DNA of 64,000 nt from Athripsodes cinereus (taxonomy: Eukaryota; Arthropoda; Insecta; Trichoptera; Leptoceridae): contig OX388329.1 in the NCBI GenBank assembly GCA_947579605.1, positions 21,408,299 through 21,472,298 on the forward strand, in the 5' to 3' direction. The notes beneath the pieces were generated by a model. That model did no database searches and was not told the DNA's origin. It saw only the letters and a program-made list of their open reading frames with translations. Position numbers and translations under genes: made by a program. Position 1 is the first letter of the stretch; each line of letters starts with the position of its first letter. Of this stretch, positions 58,930-64,000 are shown in pieces.

Positions 58930-59095
58930 AAGACGGGATAAAGCTCGTACAACTATAAAATGGAATGACCAGATAAAAAAGGCCACTCAAATTATTATAA
59001 TTCACGCTATAATAATACACTCATTAGAGAAGAGGATTGCAATGAATGGAGACAAGTTGTAAATGATAAACCTTAGGCACATGTTGGTAACGATC
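58930..59095 (+). pseudogene. Decayed LINE C-terminus
   Basis: Shifting frames give IKWNDQIKKAT, then REEDCNEWRQVVNDKP-stop and HVGNDPQS, a pattern seen at the end of insect RTE-like proteins. Weak evidence. Confidence 0.35.
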
Positions 59096-59223
59096 CTCAG
59101 AGTTGAGAGATATTTCAAAAAGAATATACAAAATGAGAATAATTAACAATAAAAGAATAATGAATTATTATGAATTTGTTAATCGTTTTCATAACAAGAA
59201 TTTATAATAAGTATTAATGATAT

Positions 59224-59598
59224 GAGCGGAAGATACTAAGCTTTGAAAACAAGTGTCTTAGAAGGATTTTGGATGTCAGATGGTATGAACATGTTACAAA
59301 TGATGCTGTGCGCCGGCGCACCCAGCAGAGACCTGTAATCTCCGTAATACAAGAGAGACGATGGTCCTGGCTGGGACATGTTTTGAGAATGCCCAATGAT
59401 AGTTGGCCAAAAAGAGCACTGTTTTTCCGTCCGCAGGGGTTCCGTCGGCCCGGGCGTCCCTCTTTCACAATACACCGTTCCTATGACAACGATATCAGAG
59501 CGCAAGGAATGTCGTGGGAAGAGGTGACGCAATTGGCACAGAGACGCTCTGAATGGAGGAGGCTGGTTTCTGCCCTGTGCTCCCGAGAGGAGCGTTGA
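59224..59598 (+). CDS. RTE-B protein C-terminus, partial
   Basis: 124 open codons starting directly after the target duplication, with no start codon of their own: ERKILSFENKCLRRIL, VRWYEHVTNDAVRRR, GHVLRMPNDSWPKRALFF, RRPGRPSF and ending VSALCSREER. This is the region downstream of the reverse transcriptase. It carries neither catalytic domain, so this copy is inert. The frame is intact, which with the two other near-identical copies shows recent activity of the family. Confidence 0.85.
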   Translation, partial: ERKILSFENKCLRRILDVRWYEHVTNDAVRRRTQQRPVISVIQERRWSWLGHVLRMPNDSWPKRALFFRPQGFRRPGRPSFTIHRSYDNDIRAQGMSWEEVTQLAQRRSEWRRLVSALCSREER

Positions 59599-59618
59599 GG
59601 GCGATGATGATGATGATG
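59224..59618 (+). mobile_element. RTE-B tail, copy 3 (best copy)
   Basis: 5'-truncated insertion with a GAT repeat tail, flanked by ATTAATGATAT at 59213-59223 and 59619-59629, an exact 11-bp target duplication. Confidence 0.92.
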
Positions 59619-59629
59619 ATTAATGATAT

Positions 59630-60814
59630 TCCTACAAGAACATTAAAATGTTTAAAATGTCTTGAAAACTACTGTACATAGTTTAAAAAATAATTTATAT
59701 TATGTAACATGTCTACTCTATTTTTTTTTAAATTTCATAATAAGTATATTAAATATAGAAGTTAATCCGTGCATGATGGAATAGATAAAGTTTACAAGTT
59801 CTACGACAAAAATACATAGAAAAAATAACATTGTAATAGGTAATTCAGCAATAGATATGTCCTTACTCTTTTATATAGGACCAATCCAAAATAGATTGAA
59901 ACATCGCCTTAGTAACTTGTATATTTTATTTTTTCTTCAGAAAACTCATCTCTTTGTCTCGTTAATATGTATTATTATAGACGATAAAGATGACACTTTT
60001 GTTACAAGCTAAATAAATTATTTGTTTAATGTATTCTGGAATATTTGAAACACTGCTAAGGTACACTCACACATATTTTTCCGGTACACTCACACATATT
60101 TTTCCAAACTGACACGAGTCTCTCATTAATCTATCGACTGATTCTACTTCATCAATAAACTTAGTAAGTAATTGACCTTAACATATTTACAAACCGAAGA
60201 TTAACATGGATTGACTTTATCATCAGATTCGGGGATAAAAATTTGTGTATCAATAACAGATGAATTCAGAAACACAAAGGAAAACAAACTTAAATAATAA
60301 TGAAGTGCATACAATAAAGACACAATAAACAACAAGAAGTTCTGTTTAAATTGTCATATAAAATATTTTAAAAATCAAATAATATTAATTTAAAAAAAGG
60401 GTTTGATAAATATATATATCAAAGAAGGATATATCTAATATATATGTGTAAGTGTTTTTATTATTACAATACAGTCATATTATTATTATTATTATTTTAT
60501 GGTTGTGGTGGTATGATGATGGAACTGTAATAATAATAATAATACATGTCGGGGGATGAGATAAATGTGGAGGCGGTCATGCCTCATGAGAATCAAAGGG
60601 TGAGACTAAAGCAAAGATCCAATTTGAGAGGCTCTTTCTCTCGCGATATTTAAATTTCACTCACATATTATATTATACTTACTATTTTCAAGTATACAAA
60701 TAGGTATCTATTCATTACTTGTTAATATGACATACACCACTAGACAAACACGTGAAATACCTACATAATATAATGTTATCTAAAGGTCGTATCTTGTTTT
60801 TTTTTGGAGTTCCT
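59630..60814. other. AT-rich, no gene recognised
   Basis: Duplicated GGTACACTCACACATATTTTTCC at 60060-60105 is a small tandem repeat. A GC-richer patch at 60545-60650 (GTGGAGGCGGTCATGCCTCATG) is unassigned. Confidence 0.45.
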
Positions 60815-60940
60815 GGCAAAGGATTTGTCTCCCACTCTTTACTACAAGTTTTCGAGTATGCTATAAAGGTATTAGAAAAGCAAGTATTTTTAAAACATCA
60901 AACATTGAAACACCTACAATTCCTAAATTGGAAAATGCCG
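60815..60940 (+). repeat. Dispersed repeat (CACGGCATATCC family), copy I
   Basis: TTGTCTCCCACTCTTTACTAC, GTTTTCGAGTATGCTATAAAG and AATGCCGTGATGATG follow the family order; the middle is deleted. Confidence 0.6.
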
Positions 60941-60993
60941 TGATGATGTAGGTACCTATATGTGTGTATGAATGTCTTATTTTTATTGTCATA

Positions 60994-61309
60994 CTAGCTG
61001 ACCCGGCAAACGTTGTTTTGCCATATACTAACATCGCTATTAAAAAATAGGAGTTGATGGTAGAAGGGTGAAAATTTAGGGCTGTATGTATTTTTAATGG
61101 CTAATCATAAAAAATAAAAATGATAAATTTTGTCTAATAAATAAAAAAAAAATTAAAATCGGGGTGGACCACCTTTAAATTTTAGGGATATGAAAAATAG
61201 ATGTTGGCCGATTCTCAGACCTACCCGATAAGCACAAAATTTCATTGGTCGAACCGTTTTGGAGGAGTATGATAACAAACACTGTGACACAAGAATTTTA
61301 TATATTAGA
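60994..61309 (-). mobile_element. Non-autonomous Helitron, 316 bp
   Basis: On the minus strand it starts TCTAATATATAAAATTC and ends GGGTCAGCTAG. The hairpin GGCAAA/TTTGCC (61005-61022) lies just inside the 3' end. It is inserted between A and T. 5' TC, 3' CTAG, the subterminal hairpin and no target duplication are the Helitron hallmarks. The sequence matches a family I recall as widespread in Lepidoptera. The 81-codon minus ORF inside is not a gene. Confidence 0.92.
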
Positions 61310-61439
61310 TAATAAATGCAGTTAGTTTTCTGCTTACAATACTTGTAGAATTTGCAATGATAGTATACATACATAAATGTAGAAATTTCACACCACATGG
61401 ACTATTTCATGAACTATTTTATTTATTAATAAGATAAAT

Positions 61440-61996
61440 CGTTGCCGTGGAGGTGAAATGATCCAAGCCACACTTTTTTGAAAAATGAGTTAAGTATGCA
61501 GTTTTGTTCAGAAAACCACGGAGAACATAGTGGCGAAGAGAAATAAGTGATTTGATATTCCTAAAGGTCATTTTTGGAAAATCGTGAAGAGATGTTAAGT
61601 GTTTTACATCATTTCAAGTGTGTGTTAGAGCATTTCACTAATGCAGATAGGAATATATAGTTCAATAAAATTATAGAAGTGAAAAGATCCAAGCAGCATA
61701 GCGCGTAACTCTCCAACAACTCTCCTACAGGTGGATCTTTCCCAGCTACGGTGGTGTAATAACCCAAGTGATAAATTCGTGTTTATTTCTAAAATATAAA
61801 AATTCTTTAATATTTTGTTATTTATATTAGTGGAATATATGATCAGGAATATTGTGTAATTTTTTTAGCGAAATCTATGCAAAAATAACTTAGTTATAGA
61901 CAGATTAGTATTGACGGAGGCGACAGCATAACTTCATCACCCTTTTTCTCGAAATGTCTGTCTTGTGGGCTACATCACTTCACATCCACGGCAACG
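61440..61996. mobile_element. 557-bp TIR element, superfamily unknown
   Basis: Ends CGTTGCCGTGGAGGTGAAATG (left) and the complement of TCACTTCACATCCACGGCAACG (right) match at 21 of 23 positions. They are flanked by AAAT on both sides (61436-61439 and 61997-62000), a possible 4-bp target duplication. The interior is noncoding, with a repeated internal motif GAAATGATCCAAG / GAAAAGATCCAAG. The TIR sequence does not match a superfamily I know. Confidence 0.75.
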
Positions 61997-62152
61997 AAAT
62001 AATGGTTTGAAGTACATATCTACCTATCTACATACATAGAGAACTTATTTAGCATTATTTATTTATAACATAGTTTTGTAAAGGCGCTACGCAGTATTCA
62101 TGAAATGTCACAAATTAGATAATTTTAAATAGGTATAATAAAAAAGGATTGG

Positions 62153-62345
62153 TTGTCAATACAACAGGTACATACATATGGAAGAGAATAGGTATGTACG
62201 AGTATCTATATTTTTAGATTCCGTGGTTTATTGTCAATACAACAGGTACATATGGAAGAGAATAGCTATGTACGAGTATCTTTTTTTTTAGATTCCGTGG
62301 TTTATTGTCAATACAACAGGTACATATGGAAGATTATTGAGTTAC
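62153..62345 (+). repeat. Three 73-78-bp tandem units
   Basis: TTGTCAATACAACAGGTACAT recurs at 62153, 62231 and 62304 with GAAGAGAATAGSTATGTACG and GATTCCGTGGTTTA between. The third unit is cut short. Confidence 0.9.
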
Positions 62346-62589
62346 CTTTATTAACTCTGAGTACATGTAACTATTTTTTCTTAACAGAGATTCTCGCTAA
62401 AGTTGGAGAAAAACAAATTACTTTACAGGTAGGTATACGTATTTAACACAACACCATTTTTATTCGAAAGATCTGTCAAGCTTACACTAAACTTTGATCT
62501 TAAGTAGGTACACGTGAGTGCGGTTTGTTTTTTGGTTTCTTGAATGCGTTAAATTTCATTTGTATCTTGTGTATTTTTACTACTTATAT

Positions 62590-62755
62590 CGATGCATGAA
62601 TAAAACATGCAACTTGTCTTCTACGTGTCAATAAAATTTAAGAAATTCATGATGCGTGGCATACCTCATCGCTGAACTGAAGATATTTCATGTCTTAAAC
62701 GTGATGTTATACGATTACCTGTATTTTACAGAACACTCGAAAACTTGGAGGAAAT
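62590..62755 (-). repeat. Dispersed repeat (CACGGCATATCC family), copy G
   Basis: CATGCAACTTGTCTTCTACG, GGCATACCTCATCGCTGAAC and CAGAACACTCGAAAACTTGG follow the family order. It is interrupted at 62756 by the tail of the next LINE. Confidence 0.6.
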
Positions 62756-64000
62756 TATTTATTTATTTATTTATTTATTCATATAATAAACGGCTTTCGC
62801 CTTTTACAATGTTAAATCATTCTATGACAATTTTTATACACCTTCAAAACTTACTCCAATCTCACATTAAATCATTTATTCTATTCTTTACTGTATATTT
62901 ATACAAATAATACATAACTATTACATTCTACACAAAATCAACAAAATATACACAGGCACTCGCAGCCAATACAATTTACATCCAGGCCCACGGTATTCCA
63001 CACTAAATACATCTACATTTTGTATGCATATGCAATATCAATACCGTACTTATAGTATACATAGGCATCCTCATGCATATAATATGCACTCAAGTGGGCA
63101 CAGTGTGCTGTCTATCATTTCGCGGTTATGTTCTGAAAAAATATGATGTATAATAATATAATATTAACAAGTACCGCCCGTTCAATACTAATATTAAAAA
63201 CAGGTAACAATACTAATAGCACACCTTTTACCCGAGTACAGTCAAACACCGTAAACCTGAACGTGCAAGTTATCAATATTATTAAAAAGATTAAAAAAAA
63301 AACTGTTAAGTAATAAAAACAACAGATAAAAAATGTAATATATGTACAGACGAATTTGAATATAGGTTCTTTCCAAAAAATATATTAAAAACTTTCTTAA
63401 TTAAAATCTCATTCTGTATAGAGCAATAGACAACACAATAAAATACTTATATAAAATCTGTACATAACAAGCAATCAGAAATATATACCTATAGATTATT
63501 TACACTAAGCCAATGTGTGGATTGTACACTCATATCGATTTCAATTCGTATAGTGCTCAAATTTAATATTAACAAGATAAGTATAAAAGATACATTAAAA
63601 TTAAAAAAAAATATATATACGTATACAATAGTATATAATATACATTAAAATAAAAATACATATACAATAGTACAGCATAAAATATACATTAAAATTAAAA
63701 TACATATACCTACAATAGTATAAAAGATACATTAAAATAAAAATACATATCTGAGACGAAACACATCAAATAAAATAATAATAAAAAAACAACTACAGAC
63801 ACTTTACAACACTATGGATTCGGGTAATGCGGAGCAAATAGGTTCTTAATGTGTCCCTTGAAAACATCCATGCTTACATTAAAGATATCAATATCATTGA
63901 GATATTGGTTTCCTAATCCGTGTAAGCGGGGTATCACTGTATGAGTGACGTAGTTTGTCGTATAATTGTCACAGTAAAACAATTCTCTACTTCTTGTACT
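62756..64000 (-). mobile_element. Jockey-like LINE 3' part, runs off the window
   Basis: In sense (minus) orientation: the end of ORF2 (63812-64000), a 3' UTR of about 1 kb, the hairpin GGC-GAAA-GCC (62792-62801), GTTTATTATATG and an AAATA tail. The structure parallels the LINE at the left end, but the sequence is clearly a different family. Its 5' part lies beyond the window. Confidence 0.82.
63812..64000 (-). CDS. LINE ORF2 C-terminus, cut by window edge
   Basis: 62 codons plus a TAG stop at 63814-63812, open to the edge. The end reads STRSRELFYCDNYTTNYVTH, then IPRLHGLGN, DIDIFNVSMDVFKGHIKNLF and a short tail. It aligns with the other LINE's ORF2 end (THxTRATRQ..., MHRLGN, ADVFADSLSEYK). 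This region follows the reverse transcriptase in Jockey-type proteins; its function is unknown. Confidence 0.8.
   Translation of the reverse strand, partial: STRSRELFYCDNYTTNYVTHTVIPRLHGLGNQYLNDIDIFNVSMDVFKGHIKNLFAPHYPNP

Overview
The window looks like nuclear DNA of an insect, most probably a moth or butterfly. It is AT-rich, has no operon structure, and is crowded with LINE retrotransposons, SINE-like repeats, MITEs and a Helitron. Pointers to Lepidoptera are the frequent TAGGTACCTAC-type words, LINE 3' ends carrying the GCGATCTCTTCC word, fragments with TGGGGTAGGCAGAG, and a Helitron ending in GGGTCAGCTAG. These pointers come from recalled knowledge of moth repeats, not from a search. No rRNA gene, tRNA gene or CRISPR array was seen.

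Layout. 1-4900: an almost intact Jockey/CR1-like LINE (+) with both ORFs, a 3' UTR minisatellite, a terminal hairpin and an AAATA tail. 5-13.6 kb: degraded retroposon 3' ends, a tRNA-derived SINE and a roughly 98-bp tandem array. 13.7-16 kb: the only convincing host gene, with a TATA box, a noncoding exon 1, a 1.25-kb intron and a coding exon for a 106-aa membrane-anchored protein of unknown family, followed by a 185-bp CT tract. 16.3-27 kb: a self-complementary 310-bp element and two recent 5'-truncated RTE-like LINEs (-) with intact reading frames and target-site duplications. 27.3-36.3 kb: a 338-bp hAT MITE, two different LINEs inserted in the same 10-bp target, further RTE tails, a 92-bp minisatellite and several near-perfect palindromes. 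36-50 kb: AT-rich sequence with SINE, LINE and foldback fragments. 50.3-51.3 kb: a seven-unit 132/134-bp array. 53-64 kb: more retroposon fragments, a Helitron, a 557-bp terminal-inverted-repeat element, and the 3' end of a second Jockey-like LINE running off the right edge.

Most of what is legible is mobile DNA. At least five retroposon groups are present and interact: they interrupt each other, reuse target sites and have been captured into tandem arrays. Two observations stand out. The 5' LINE joins ORF1 to ORF2 through a textbook -1 frameshift heptamer directly before the ORF1 stop, and ORF2 has no early AUG. Five unrelated retroposon 3' ends each carry a short hairpin close to the tail, several with compensatory base changes between copies, which suggests selected RNA structures.
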